Numbered from the stretch's first letter, positions 1 through 8,749 are shown. The stretch is DNA of 64,000 bases from Brevibacillus reuszeri (GCF_002897295.1 NZ_BEXF01000028.1:1-64000); one strand, 5' to 3'. Notes: a model not told the origin generated them from the letters alone. Made by a program: numbers and translations.

Positions 1-75
1 AGCAGCATGAGTCTCTTTACCATACAAATAGCGAAGAACTGCTGATAATTTATCTTTTGCAGTAAACTTAGACAA
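1..75 (-). CDS. IS3-family transposase OrfA, N-terminal fragment (partial)
   Basis: A minus-strand frame opens with TTG at 75-73 and stays open to the window edge, giving about 25 residues that include KFTAKDKLSAVLRYLYGKE. This resembles the start of the helix-turn-helix OrfA of IS150-type elements, which binds the terminal repeats. A GGAGG ribosome site (90-86) sits about ten bases upstream and lies inside the terminal hairpin, so long read-through transcripts would hide it. Only the N-terminus is visible, so intactness cannot be judged. Confidence 0.62.
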   Translation of the reverse strand, partial: MSKFTAKDKLSAVLRYLYGKETHAA

Positions 76-80
76 AAAAA

Positions 81-122
81 CTGCACCTCCAACTGTTAGG
101 TGTGTCTAACAATTGGGGTGCA
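81..122 (-). terminator. Sub-terminal IS hairpin with T-run, minus-strand terminator-like
   Basis: Stem arms 81-99 and 106-122 with a short GTGTGT loop are followed on the minus strand by seven T. It lies between the IS tip and the transposase start and includes the transposase ribosome site, so it could both stop and translationally silence transcription entering from outside. Confidence 0.6.
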
Positions 123-231
123 ATTCAGTCGGGGCTGTTTTTCTTGTTGCCTTTTCCATGTACTATCAGACTATAAAAATTATAAGGATGATAGTATAAG
201 TGCTACTAAGGCCCTGCCTGCGCCAATAGGC

Positions 232-262
232 TTGGCAAAGCCAAGTTTTCTAATGGTATAAT
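232..262 (+). promoter_or_regulatory. SigA-type promoter with extended -10 upstream of yabM
   Basis: TGGTATAAT at 254-262 is an extended -10 element. A weak -35-like TTGGCA lies at 232-237, 19 bases away. The -35 overlaps a perfect inverted repeat CTTGGC-AAA-GCCAAG (231-245), which could be an operator. The yabM start is 40 bases downstream. Confidence 0.55.
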
Positions 263-301
263 GGACGAAGTTTCTGGTTGGAGAGGAGAAATTTCACGCA
301 C

Positions 302-1948
302 ATGGGTCAAGAAAAGGCATCTGTACAATTTGTGAAAGGCGCCGCGATTCTCGGGGTTGCCGGTCTTGTCTCCAAACTGTTGGGCGCAGTATACCGCATT
401 CCGTACCAAAATATTGCCGGTGACATCGGTCTGTACGTATACATGCAAGTGTACCCTCTATATACCACCCTCCTGATTTTGGCGACCGCAGGCTTTCCGA
501 TTGCCATCTCCAAAATCGTCTCGGAGCGTGTGGCAGTCGGCGATGTAATTGGCGCGCGCAGGGCATTTCGCGTAGCCAGTATTTCGCTCGTGATCCTCGG
601 CTTCTTTTTCTTTCTCCTGTTGTATACAGGAGCCCCTCTAATTGCCACGTTTATGGGCGATCAGCATTTGACTACACCGCTTCGCGCGGTCGCTTGGTCG
701 TTACCGTTAGTTCCGATGGCAGCTATTTTACGAGGTTATTTTCAGGGACACCAGAATATGATGCCTACAGGTGTTTCACAGGTAGCTGAGCAGTTAATTC
801 GCGTTGTTTTTATTTTATTGTCCGCGGTTTGGGCAATGAGTGTGTATCAGGATGCTTATTTGGCGGGAACAGGTGCAGTATTTGCGGCATTCCCTGGTGG
901 GGTGGCTGCTGTTCTCGTATTGCTGTGGTATTGGAAAAAGGACAAGCATAACCTGCTTCCGATTGCTTCGACGCAAGTACAGTCGTCAGGTGTAAGTGCG
1001 TGGACGAATCGGCAAGTGCTACAGAGCTTGTTGTATTATGCGCTGCCAATCTGTATGGGGGCATTGGTTCTGCCGCTCATTCCTCTGGTAGACTCGGTGA
1101 CGGTCGTGAACATGCTCCAGTGGAGCGGTATGCATGAAGATTTGGCCAAGCTGGCAAAAGGTGCGTTTGACCGCGGGCAGCCGCTCATTCAGTTTGGAAC
1201 GTTCTTTGCCACTTCGCTTTCATTGGCATTGGTCCCAGCTATTAGTGAAGCGGCGGCGCAGCGGCAAAACAAGCTGATTGCCAACCGGGCAGAGGTTGCC
1301 ATTCGTCTTACCTTTTTGCTAGGTCTCCCAGCATCCTTTGGCCTCGCGCTGCTGGCTGAGCCAATCAACGTGATGCTCTATGGAGATGATAAAGGAACAC
1401 AGGCACTTGCGATCCAGTCGTTCACGATTATTTTTGCGACGCTCAGTATTGCGAGTGCGGGAATTTTGCAAGGAATGGGCCGGGTGATGCGACCTGCGCG
1501 CAATTTGTTTATCGGGGTAGTTGTAAAGCTTGTCCTCAATCTAGTGCTCGTTCCTTTTTGGGGAATTGCGGGTGCAGCATTGTCCACGGTTCTCGCGTAT
1601 CTGGTTGCCATGGGCCTCAATGTGCTTGCGGTGAAAAAATATACCGGAGCTCGAATCGGTCTGCGTCAAACAGCTCTGAGGCCATTCATCTCGGTCATCA
1701 TGATGTCAGTCGTGGTGCTGGTTGTAGAATGGGGAGCGAGTGCTCTGTTCGGTAAAGTCATCACCTCGGAGCGACTGTTCCAAACCATTGTTGGCCTGAT
1801 CGCGGTCGGGGCTGGTGCTGTCGTCTATTTGCTGGCGCTTCTCAAAACTGGTGGCCTAACGAGAGCTGACATTCACTTTTTACCAAAAGGCAAGCGTATT
1901 GCAGCGCTTTTAACCAAGTTTCAATTTCTTCCTAAGGAAAGACCATAG
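302..1948 (+). CDS. yabM: Polysaccharide biosynthesis / MOP flippase family protein (YabM, SpoVB-like)
   Basis: A 548-residue integral membrane protein of the MOP exporter superfamily (MviN/SpoVB/Wzx type), which flips lipid-linked sugar intermediates across the cytoplasmic membrane. The start of the protein contains the family stretch GLVSKLLGAVYRIPYQNI, and about 14 hydrophobic segments follow. An in-frame TTG exists at 278, but AGGAGA at 284-289 sits upstream of ATG 302, which I prefer. It stands first in the yabM-mazG-rqcP group, as in Bacillus subtilis next to spoVT. Its substrate is unknown. SpoVB itself is usually encoded elsewhere, so this is the YabM paralogue by position. Confidence 0.88.
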   Translation: MGQEKASVQFVKGAAILGVAGLVSKLLGAVYRIPYQNIAGDIGLYVYMQVYPLYTTLLILATAGFPIAISKIVSERVAVGDVIGARRAFRVASISLVILGFFFFLLLYTGAPLIATFMGDQHLTTPLRAVAWSLPLVPMAAILRGYFQGHQNMMPTGVSQVAEQLIRVVFILLSAVWAMSVYQDAYLAGTGAVFAAFPGGVAAVLVLLWYWKKDKHNLLPIASTQVQSSGVSAWTNRQVLQSLLYYALPICMGALVLPLIPLVDSVTVVNMLQWSGMHEDLAKLAKGAFDRGQPLIQFGTFFATSLSLALVPAISEAAAQRQNKLIANRAEVAIRLTFLLGLPASFGLALLAEPINVMLYGDDKGTQALAIQSFTIIFATLSIASAGILQGMGRVMRPARNLFIGVVVKLVLNLVLVPFWGIAGAALSTVLAYLVAMGLNVLAVKKYTGARIGLRQTALRPFISVIMMSVVVLVVEWGASALFGKVITSERLFQTIVGLIAVGAGAVVYLLALLKTGGLTRADIHFLPKGKRIAALLTKFQFLPKERP

Positions 1949-1978
1949 ACGAACGTAACAGGTAAGGAGGCAAGGCCA

Positions 1979-3466
1979 GTGGGAACAGCGAAAAACACGC
2001 TTACGGTAGTAGGCTTGGGTGCTGGTGATCTCGATCAGCTTCCATACGGGATTTACCGCACGCTCAAGCAGGCATCTCATCTGTATCTGCGAACACAGGA
2101 GCATCCGGTCGTTACGCAATTAGTAGCGGAGGGCGTAACTTATGAGTCATTTGATGCAGTGTATGAACAGCATGATGCTTTTGCCGAAGTGTATGCGGAG
2201 ATTGTGGAACGACTGTTGACGAAAGCTGCACAAGAAGACGGGATCGTATATGCGGTCCCGGGCCATCCTCTCGTGGCAGAGCGCACGGTTCAGCTTTTGC
2301 TGGATAATGGTCCGGCAAGAGGTGTAGAAATCGAAATTGGCGGAGGACAGAGCTTTATTGATCCTCTGTTCGCTCGTTTGAAAATTGACCCGATCGAAGG
2401 CTTCTCCTTGCTCGATGGTACGGCATTGGTTGCGCATCAGATCTCTCCTTGCTTACATACGATTATCGCCCAGGTGTATGACGCGTTTATTGCATCGGAT
2501 GTAAAGCTAACCTTGATGGACGTGCTTCCGGATGAGTACCCAGTGACCGTTGCGACAGCGGTGGGGGTAAAAGGTGAGGAGCGCATAGAGACTGTCCCAT
2601 TGTACGAGCTGGATCGACAGGGTCACTTTGGCAATTTGTCTCTCGTCTACGTCCCCCCTGCAAAAGATGAGAGTGCACTGTACCGTCAGTTTTCTCACTT
2701 GAAAGATATCGTTGCGATTTTGCGCAGTCCAGACGGTTGTCCGTGGGATCGGGAACAGACGCATCAGAGTATTCGCAAAAACTTGATCGAAGAGACGTAT
2801 GAAGTGCTGGAGACAATCGATGACGAAGACCCCGATGCGATGTGCGAGGAGCTGGGTGATCTGTTGATGCAGATCATGCTGCATTCCCAAATGGCCGCCG
2901 AGGAAGGGTACTTTACAGTAGATGATGTCATTGCTACCTTGAACGAAAAGCTGGTTCGCCGTCATCCGCATGTATTCGGTGAAAAAAGCGCAGAGGATTC
3001 CGAAGAGGCGTTGGCGAATTGGCAGGAAATCAAGGCGCAGGAAAAAGCGGCAAAAGGAATCGACGTCACGACCCAGTCACAACTGGCTGGCATCCCGCGT
3101 GATCTGCCTGCACTCATGTACGCGTACAAGCTTCAGAAGAAGGCAGCACATGTCGGCTTTGATTGGGACAATATTGCCGATGTATACGCCAAGGTAGACG
3201 AGGAATACCGTGAGCTCCAAGAGGCATCCGAGGATGAGCGGGCGGGAGAGCTGGGTGATCTGTTGTTTGCTGTAGTAAATCTGGCGCGTTTCCTAGGGCT
3301 CGACCCAGAAGAGGCACTTGCGTTAACCAACAACAAATTTAAAAAGCGTTTTTCCTATATCGAACAAAAGCTCCAGGAAGCAGGCCGTTCATTCGAAGAG
3401 ACGGATTTGCAGGAGATGGACAAGTGGTGGGAGGAAGCCAAGCACCACGCGAAAGGGAGAGGATAA
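1979..3466 (+). CDS. mazG: Fusion of tetrapyrrole-methylase-like domain and MazG nucleoside triphosphate pyrophosphohydrolase (YabN)
   Basis: The 495-residue protein has an N-terminal SAM-dependent tetrapyrrole (corrin/porphyrin) methylase fold (about residues 5-220, GLGAGDLDQLPYG near the start). A MazG domain follows from about 245, with CPWDREQTHQSI and the acidic EE...EELGDLL magnesium site, and a second MazG-like helical repeat ends with GELGDLLFAVVNLARFLG. MazG enzymes hydrolyse NTPs to NMP and pyrophosphate as housecleaning. This fusion is the standard YabN form in Bacilli. The start is GTG with GGTAAGGAGG eight bases upstream. It is probably cotranscribed with yabM and rqcP. Confidence 0.92.
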   Translation: MGTAKNTLTVVGLGAGDLDQLPYGIYRTLKQASHLYLRTQEHPVVTQLVAEGVTYESFDAVYEQHDAFAEVYAEIVERLLTKAAQEDGIVYAVPGHPLVAERTVQLLLDNGPARGVEIEIGGGQSFIDPLFARLKIDPIEGFSLLDGTALVAHQISPCLHTIIAQVYDAFIASDVKLTLMDVLPDEYPVTVATAVGVKGEERIETVPLYELDRQGHFGNLSLVYVPPAKDESALYRQFSHLKDIVAILRSPDGCPWDREQTHQSIRKNLIEETYEVLETIDDEDPDAMCEELGDLLMQIMLHSQMAAEEGYFTVDDVIATLNEKLVRRHPHVFGEKSAEDSEEALANWQEIKAQEKAAKGIDVTTQSQLAGIPRDLPALMYAYKLQKKAAHVGFDWDNIADVYAKVDEEYRELQEASEDERAGELGDLLFAVVNLARFLGLDPEEALALTNNKFKKRFSYIEQKLQEAGRSFEETDLQEMDKWWEEAKHHAKGRG

Positions 3467-3469
3467 TAC

Positions 3470-3769
3470 ATGAGACTGGATAAGTATTTGAAAGTATCTC
3501 GTTTGATCAAAAGACGTACGCTCGCAAAAGAGGTATGCGACAAGGCACGAGTGGAAATCAACGATCGCCCGGCAAAAGCATCTAGTAACGTAAAGATCGG
3601 TGACAAGCTTGCTATCCGCTTTGGTCAAAAGATCGTTAGCGTAAAGGTAGAGGACATCAAAGAAAATCCGCGCAAAGAAGAGGCAGCATCACTCTACACC
3701 GTTATTGGAGAAGTACCAGTGCCGCGTGACGAAAAAGAAGAGGAAGCTTACATCAAAGGCAAAGAATAG
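3470..3769 (+). CDS. rqcP: RqcP (YabO), S4-domain ribosome quality control factor
   Basis: A 99-residue basic protein with an S4 RNA-binding domain at its N-terminus (MRLDKYLKVSRLIKRRTLAK, then an ARVEINDRPAK-type turn). RqcP/YabO binds the 50S-peptidyl-tRNA complex and works with RqcH in C-terminal alanine tailing of stalled nascent chains. The mazG stop is three bases upstream, so translation is probably coupled. A terminator-like hairpin follows at 3790-3836 and closes the yabM-mazG-rqcP group. Confidence 0.93.
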   Translation: MRLDKYLKVSRLIKRRTLAKEVCDKARVEINDRPAKASSNVKIGDKLAIRFGQKIVSVKVEDIKENPRKEEAASLYTVIGEVPVPRDEKEEEAYIKGKE

Positions 3770-3789
3770 ACCGTAAATGCAAGAAATCG

Positions 3790-3836
3790 AAAAGGATGGG
3801 CATTTAGATGAAAATCTGACTGCACTGTCCTTTTTT
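3790..3836 (+). terminator. Rho-independent terminator after rqcP
   Basis: An imperfect stem AAAGGA...GCA...AGAT / ATCT...GCA...TCCTTT is capped by a GAAA tetraloop (3810-3813) and followed by T6. It separates rqcP from the downstream -24/-12 promoter. Confidence 0.6.
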
Positions 3837-3907
3837 CTTCGACAAAAAATACGTACAAGAAAATGATGGTAAATAGGCTAATTAGGTTAAATAAGTAGAT
3901 AATCCCA

Positions 3908-3925
3908 ATTCACCTGATTGTGAAT
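3908..3925 (+). promoter_or_regulatory. Candidate upstream activator site (inverted repeat) for the sigma-54 operon
   Basis: A perfect inverted repeat ATTCAC-N6-GTGAAT lies about 25 bases upstream of the -24 element. Enhancer sites of sigma-54 activators are dyads upstream of the promoter; binding here by the regulator at 10392-12515 is inference. Confidence 0.35.
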
Positions 3926-3948
3926 GTAGAAAAATCAGATATTTTGGG

Positions 3949-3966
3949 TTGGTATGCAGATTGCAA
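3949..3966 (+). promoter_or_regulatory. Sigma-54 (SigL, -24/-12) promoter of the amine catabolic operon
   Basis: TTGGTATGCAGATTGCAA places GG (3951-3952) exactly ten bases before GC (3963-3964), the invariant spacing of sigma-54 promoters (consensus TGGCAC-N5-TTGC). It lies 55-70 bases before the first gene. The same locus encodes an activator with the GAFTGA loop, which supports the call. Confidence 0.75.
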
Positions 3967-4033
3967 AGTCCAGTATTGCCATTAAACCAAATTACGTTTA
4001 ACTGAGGTGGAATGACAACTGGATAAAGTAGAG

Positions 4034-5140
4034 ATGAAAAACGAGCATGGTCATTATTTTGAGGAATCCATCGAAGCGTTAGCCAGTAGATTGATTCAAT
4101 TTGAGGCTACAAGTGCAGAACGGGTCAATCAAAGTGCCGATTATTGCTGCGACTGGTTGCGCAGCCATGGACTAGGCGTCGACGTTTATGTGAATCAGGG
4201 ATTAAAAAGTGTGGTGGCGACTGTAGGTGAAGGGGAATCTACGCTCATCCTGAACGGACATCTGGATGTTGTGCCGGGGCAGCCGGAGCTGTTTGCACCA
4301 AGAACAGCGGATGGGCGACTGTATGGCAGAGGCAGCTACGACATGCTGGGAGCAGTGGCCTCGATGATGGTGCTGATGGCTGAATTGGTCAAGAATCCTC
4401 CTGATTGCAAAGTGATTTTGGCATTGGTGCCAGACGAAGAGACTGGTGGTGAGCTGGGAAGCGGCTTTTTGGTCCAGCAAGGAATACTTGGGGATTTGGT
4501 CATTTGCGGGGAGCCGACGAATTTCAAGATAGGCGTTCACGCAAAAGGGATTCTACAGCTAAAGGTCGATGTAAAAGGAAAAGCTGCACATGGCAGCAGA
4601 CCGTGGCTGGGTAAAAACGCCATTCTAAAAGCAATGGAGCATTACCAATCGATCATTTCCATGGACGTTTTTCAGGAAAGCACAACGTATTTCAAGCAGC
4701 CGTCCATCAATTTAGCAAAAATACAGGCTGGAAAAGTATATAATCAGGTGCCTGATTTTTGTTCAATGGGGATCGATATTCGATATTTACCAGGGCAAAA
4801 TCCTGATGAGATTATGGATCAAATCAGAGCATTGCTGCCTGATGCCGAGATCAAGGTTGAATTTCAGGGCAGACCAGTCGAGACCAAAAGCGATGATCAA
4901 TTTGTAAGAAAATTATGTGAAGTTGCCACCCAGCTCGCGGGAGATCAGGTTATTCTCTTCGGGCAGGATGGATCAGCGGATACACGCTTTTATGCTGCAA
5001 AAGGGGTACCTGCTGTTGAGTTTGGTCCAGTTGGTGCGAATCATCACGGGCCGGATGAGTATGTCGATATCCATTCCTTATATGTATACAAAGACATTTT
5101 GAGGGAATTGACTAAAAATTCAAAAACAAAGGGTGAATGA
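4034..5140 (+). CDS. M20-family metallohydrolase (ArgE/DapE type)
   Basis: A 368-residue zinc hydrolase with the M20 signatures LNGHLDVVPG, GSYDMLG, VPDEETGGELGS and GANHHGPDEYV, which supply the metal ligands and the catalytic Glu. Family members cleave amide bonds of N-acyl amino acids or dipeptides. As first gene of the sigma-54 operon it may release the carboxylated product from a gamma-glutamyl or other N-acyl intermediate, because no PuuD-type glutamine amidotransferase is present here. AGGTGG at 4005-4010 is 23 bases from ATG 4034 but eight bases from an in-frame CTG at 4019, so CTG may be the true start. The exact substrate cannot be read from sequence. Confidence 0.85.
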   Translation: MKNEHGHYFEESIEALASRLIQFEATSAERVNQSADYCCDWLRSHGLGVDVYVNQGLKSVVATVGEGESTLILNGHLDVVPGQPELFAPRTADGRLYGRGSYDMLGAVASMMVLMAELVKNPPDCKVILALVPDEETGGELGSGFLVQQGILGDLVICGEPTNFKIGVHAKGILQLKVDVKGKAAHGSRPWLGKNAILKAMEHYQSIISMDVFQESTTYFKQPSINLAKIQAGKVYNQVPDFCSMGIDIRYLPGQNPDEIMDQIRALLPDAEIKVEFQGRPVETKSDDQFVRKLCEVATQLAGDQVILFGQDGSADTRFYAAKGVPAVEFGPVGANHHGPDEYVDIHSLYVYKDILRELTKNSKTKGE

Positions 5141-5141
5141 C

Positions 5142-5903
5142 ATGAGTTTTCGTGACAAGGTAGTGATTGTAACAGGTGCTGGTTCGGGTAATGGGCGGGC
5201 GATTGCCCTGCAATTTCTGGCTGAAGGGGCAAAAGTGGTGATTGCCGACATTAACGTGGATGGAGCAAACGAGACTGTTTCCCTCTCCGAACATGGTGAC
5301 AATGCGCTGGTCGTCAAAGTAAACGTGACGAAAAAAGCGGAAGTCGAGGGCATGATTGCGCAAACGATCGCGCATTTTGGAAAGCTCGACATTTTGATCA
5401 ACAACGCAGGAATCGTCAAATTCTCCACCTTCCTGGAGATTGAAGAGGAAGAGTGGGATCTGGTGCATGACGTGAATCTGAAAGCACCATTCTTGTGCTC
5501 GCAAGCGGCAGCCAAGGAAATGATCAAATCGAATACGCGGGGACGGATTATCAATATTACGTCCGTAGAGGCTCACCGCATCGTATCTAGCAGCGGTCAT
5601 TGTCAGCCACACTACAATTCCTCCAAGGGCGGTCTAAATTTGCTGACCAAAGCGATCGCGCTTGAGCTCGCCGCGCATGGAATTACGGTTAACAGTGTAG
5701 CTCCGGGTGTAGTAGAAACGCCGTTCACAGCAAAAGGTCTGGAAAATCCGGAGATTCGAGCATGGGTACTTGATCGCGTTCCGGTAGGACGTGTGGCAAC
5801 GCCTAATGATATCGCCAATGCCGTTCTGTTCCTGGCAAAGCCAGAGTCAGAGTACGTGACAGGCGCGACGCTGTTTGTCGATGGCGGATGGACAATCCAC
5901 TAA
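5142..5903 (+). CDS. Short-chain dehydrogenase/reductase (SDR)
   Basis: A 253-residue classical SDR with cofactor motif TGAGSGNGRA near residue 12, NNAG, the catalytic Ser in NITSVEA, a YNSSK catalytic pair and a C-terminal VDGGW. It oxidises or reduces an alcohol/carbonyl with NAD(P). ATG 5142 starts two bases after the M20 stop codon and is preceded by an AGGGTGA ribosome site inside that gene, so the two are translationally coupled. In this operon it may oxidise a hydroxyl group on a gamma-glutamylated amino alcohol to the aldehyde used by the downstream aldehyde dehydrogenase. That role is inference. Confidence 0.87.
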   Translation: MSFRDKVVIVTGAGSGNGRAIALQFLAEGAKVVIADINVDGANETVSLSEHGDNALVVKVNVTKKAEVEGMIAQTIAHFGKLDILINNAGIVKFSTFLEIEEEEWDLVHDVNLKAPFLCSQAAAKEMIKSNTRGRIINITSVEAHRIVSSSGHCQPHYNSSKGGLNLLTKAIALELAAHGITVNSVAPGVVETPFTAKGLENPEIRAWVLDRVPVGRVATPNDIANAVLFLAKPESEYVTGATLFVDGGWTIH

Positions 5904-5927
5904 ACAAATTTGGAGGGCGAATCAGAT

Positions 5928-7286
5928 ATGACAAGGCTGGACATGAACCGTCTGAAAGAACTGGAAGCACAAGGTGAGATTGATACGATCATCATTGCTG
6001 GTGTGGACATGCAAGGCAAGCTGTTTGGAAAGCGCGTGCCGGCGTCCTATTTTATTGAGGATGCAAAGGACGGGATTCACACATGCGCGCTCAATCTGGC
6101 TTGGGATGTCAGCTTGAACTTCGGTGGCTTCAAGTTTTGCAACTGGGATACGGGCGTACACGACATGAAAACGGTGCCTGATCTGTCGACGCTTCGTCCG
6201 TATCCGTGGCAAAGCAAAACAGCTTTCGTACTAGCTGATTTGCAAAATAAAGATGGCTCGGATGTTTCCATCGCACCTCGCAACATGCTGAAAAGGCAAA
6301 TCAACAAGGCGCGGGAACAAGGGTTCATGGCAAAGGCAGCTTCTGAGATCGAATTTTATGTGTTCCGGGAAACGTCTTCCTCCGTGCGCGAAAAGAACTA
6401 CAACAATTTGACGCCACTGTTTGAGTATCCGATCGACTATTCTCTCTATCGACTGACGGTGGATGACTGGTTCCTCAGCCAGCTGACTCGTAATTTGGAG
6501 GCGGTAGGAGTACCGATCGAAGCTCTCAAAGGGGAGTGGGGAAATGGTCAGATCGAGCTGAATGTTCGCTATGCCGAGGTTTTGGAGATGGCGGACCGCA
6601 CGGCTATTTATAAAAATGGCATCAAGGAAATTGCGGCACTGAATAATTTAATGGCGACCTTCATGGCAAAACAAGATGCCAATGATTCCGGCAGCAGCGG
6701 ACATACCCATATCAGCCTGTGGGATACCGAAGAAAAAAATAACATCTTCTACGATCCTTCCATGGAGTACGGGCTTTCACAGCTCGGTCGCTACTTCCTT
6801 GGCGGCATGCTGGAGCTGGCACCTGAGATGATGCTGATGTATGCCCCTTACGTCAATTCCTACAAGCGACTCAGCAGCTTTGGCTCTGGCGCACCGAATA
6901 CGGTCAGTTGGGGGATAGATAACCGCAGTACATCTTTCCGCTACGACGGTAAAGGCAAGTCCAGCCGTTTTGAAAACCGAATTCCCGGAGCAGATGCGAA
7001 CCACTATTTGGTGCTTACCGCGATGATGGCATCAGGAATGTACGGAATTGAGAATAAGATCGATATTCCACAGCCTGTGAGTGGAAATGCGGCAGATCAG
7101 CCCGTTCCGCGTCTACCCACCAACCTGTTTGATGCGATCCGCCTGTTTGAAAAGAGTGAACGCGTAAAAGAATTGCTTGGCAAAGACGTGTTTGATCACT
7201 ATTTGCAGGCAGCGCAAAACGAGCTTCAGGACTTCTTGACTGCTGTAACAGATTGGGAGAGAAAGAAGTACTTCGAATTTATTTAG
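5928..7286 (+). CDS. Glutamine-synthetase-like ligase (gamma-glutamylamine synthetase, PuuA/IpuC type)
   Basis: A 452-residue member of the glutamine synthetase superfamily with GVDMQGKLFGKRVP at the N-terminus, SEIEFYVF, GQIELNVRYA, HTHISLWD and the ATP/glutamate-site stretch RFENRIPGADANHYL. It is not the ammonia-assimilating GlnA: it sits with a permease, dehydrogenases and a sigma-54 activator, as PuuA-type enzymes that join glutamate to amines do. GGAGGG precedes ATG 5928 by eight bases; an upstream TTG at 5910 lacks a site. The likely reaction is ATP-dependent gamma-glutamylation of an imported amine. The amine is unknown. Confidence 0.85.
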   Translation: MTRLDMNRLKELEAQGEIDTIIIAGVDMQGKLFGKRVPASYFIEDAKDGIHTCALNLAWDVSLNFGGFKFCNWDTGVHDMKTVPDLSTLRPYPWQSKTAFVLADLQNKDGSDVSIAPRNMLKRQINKAREQGFMAKAASEIEFYVFRETSSSVREKNYNNLTPLFEYPIDYSLYRLTVDDWFLSQLTRNLEAVGVPIEALKGEWGNGQIELNVRYAEVLEMADRTAIYKNGIKEIAALNNLMATFMAKQDANDSGSSGHTHISLWDTEEKNNIFYDPSMEYGLSQLGRYFLGGMLELAPEMMLMYAPYVNSYKRLSSFGSGAPNTVSWGIDNRSTSFRYDGKGKSSRFENRIPGADANHYLVLTAMMASGMYGIENKIDIPQPVSGNAADQPVPRLPTNLFDAIRLFEKSERVKELLGKDVFDHYLQAAQNELQDFLTAVTDWERKKYFEFI

Positions 7287-7297
7287 GAGGGAAATAG

Positions 7298-8749
7298 ATG
7301 GCTGTCGATCAATTGAACCGTTGGAATCATAACTGGATTAATGGTAAAAAGATAGAAACCGATCAGGTCGTTGCTGTACGCAATCCGGCAACGGGTGAGG
7401 TGATCGGCCATGTTCCCAGTCTCACCGAGGAATTGGTCACAGGTGCGGTGGATGCAGCAAGCCAGGCGCTCCCAAGCTGGTCTCGCCTAACCGCGAAACA
7501 AAGGGGCGACTATTTGCTAGCGTGGGGAGAACGAATTCTTTTGCACAAAGAAGAATTGGCACAGCTTCTCTCGCAGGAACAAGGAAAAGCCCTGAAAGAG
7601 GCAAGGGGAGAAATCGGCGGATCGGTTGAAATTCTTCGCTGGTATGCCGAAGAGGCCAAGCGCGCATACGGAGAAATCATTCCCGCTTCGAATCCAGGCC
7701 AGCAATTGTTGATTTATCGCGAGCCAGTCGGTGTTGTCGGGCTGATTACACCGATGAACTTTCCTGCTGCTACGCTGATGCGCAAGGTAGCGCCAGCACT
7801 TGCAGCGGGCTGCACAGCGATCTTGAAGCCGGCGAGCACGACTTCACTCATCGCAGTTGCGCTGTTTGAGCTTCTGATGGACACGAACCTGCCCAAAGGG
7901 GTAGCAAATCTCGTAACGGGCAGCTCCAACGTGATTGGAACGGTATTAATGAACGATTCACGGGTGCGCAAGGTTTCCTTTACAGGGTCTACAGAGGTAG
8001 GCAAGCTGCTGATGGAGCAGGCAGCAAAAACGGTCAAAAAGCTCGGACTGGAGCTTGGCGGCAACTCACCTGTGATTGTCTTCCCGGATGCCGATTTGGA
8101 CAAAGCTGCGCGTGATATCGTGGACAACAAGTTTGAAAACTGCGGGCAGGTATGCAACGGAATTAACCTGATTTATGCTCATGAAGATATTCGCGAGCAG
8201 CTGGCTGAAAAAATCGTAGAGCTGGTCAGTGGTTTGAAGGTAGACATCGGCACACAGCCGGACGCAGATGTCGGTCCGCTGATTGATCAGGGAGCTGTCA
8301 AAAAGGTAGAGGCATTGGTCAACGATGCGGTTGCCAAAGGTGCCAAAGTGCTGACAGGCGGCAAGCGCATAGAAGAAGGCGTGTATCAAAAAGGAAGCTT
8401 TTATGCGCCTACTGTGCTCGATCAAGTAACACCTGAGATGAACATCACTCAGGAAGAGATTTTTGGACCAGTGGCACCGATTCTCACGTTCAAGGATGAG
8501 GCAGAGGTATTGAAGCGTGCAAACAACACGCCGTATGGACTGGCAGCCTATTTCTACACGAAAGACGCAGCGCGCATCTATCGCGTGATTCAGGAGTTGG
8601 AGACGGGTAATATCGGCGTAAACGGAACCTCGCTTGCCTATGTCCAAGCTCCGTTCGGCGGGGTAAAGGAAAGCGGTATGGGCAGAGAAGGCGGCCGTCA
8701 CGGCTTGGATGAGTATTTGGAGTCCAAATACGTTGCGTTGACCCTGTAG
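7298..8749 (+). CDS. NAD(P)-dependent aldehyde dehydrogenase (PuuC/GabD-like)
   Basis: A 483-residue aldehyde dehydrogenase with LELGGNSP (general-base Glu), the catalytic Cys in NCGQVCNG, FTGSTEVG in the cofactor site and the C-terminal PFGGVKESGMGREGG. It is closest in motif style to succinate-semialdehyde and gamma-glutamyl-aminoaldehyde dehydrogenases. GGAGGG lies ahead of the ATG, eleven bases after the ligase gene. In the inferred pathway it oxidises the gamma-glutamyl aldehyde to the acid before hydrolysis. A hairpin in the 118-base gap downstream separates it from the permease gene. Confidence 0.9.
   Translation: MAVDQLNRWNHNWINGKKIETDQVVAVRNPATGEVIGHVPSLTEELVTGAVDAASQALPSWSRLTAKQRGDYLLAWGERILLHKEELAQLLSQEQGKALKEARGEIGGSVEILRWYAEEAKRAYGEIIPASNPGQQLLIYREPVGVVGLITPMNFPAATLMRKVAPALAAGCTAILKPASTTSLIAVALFELLMDTNLPKGVANLVTGSSNVIGTVLMNDSRVRKVSFTGSTEVGKLLMEQAAKTVKKLGLELGGNSPVIVFPDADLDKAARDIVDNKFENCGQVCNGINLIYAHEDIREQLAEKIVELVSGLKVDIGTQPDADVGPLIDQGAVKKVEALVNDAVAKGAKVLTGGKRIEEGVYQKGSFYAPTVLDQVTPEMNITQEEIFGPVAPILTFKDEAEVLKRANNTPYGLAAYFYTKDAARIYRVIQELETGNIGVNGTSLAYVQAPFGGVKESGMGREGGRHGLDEYLESKYVALTL

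Larger units (their letters stand above)
1..127 (-). mobile_element. Left end of an IS3-family (IS150-like) insertion sequence, truncated by the window
   Basis: Read on the minus strand, the element begins near 127 with TGAATTGCACCCCAATTG, a terminus typical of IS150-group IS3 elements. It is followed by a transposase reading frame that leaves the window at base 1. The terminal sequence is partly repeated in inverted orientation (81-99 against 106-122), forming a hairpin followed on the minus strand by seven T (80-74). The right end and target duplication lie outside the window. Family assignment rests on the terminus and the first residues of the frame. Confidence 0.72.
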
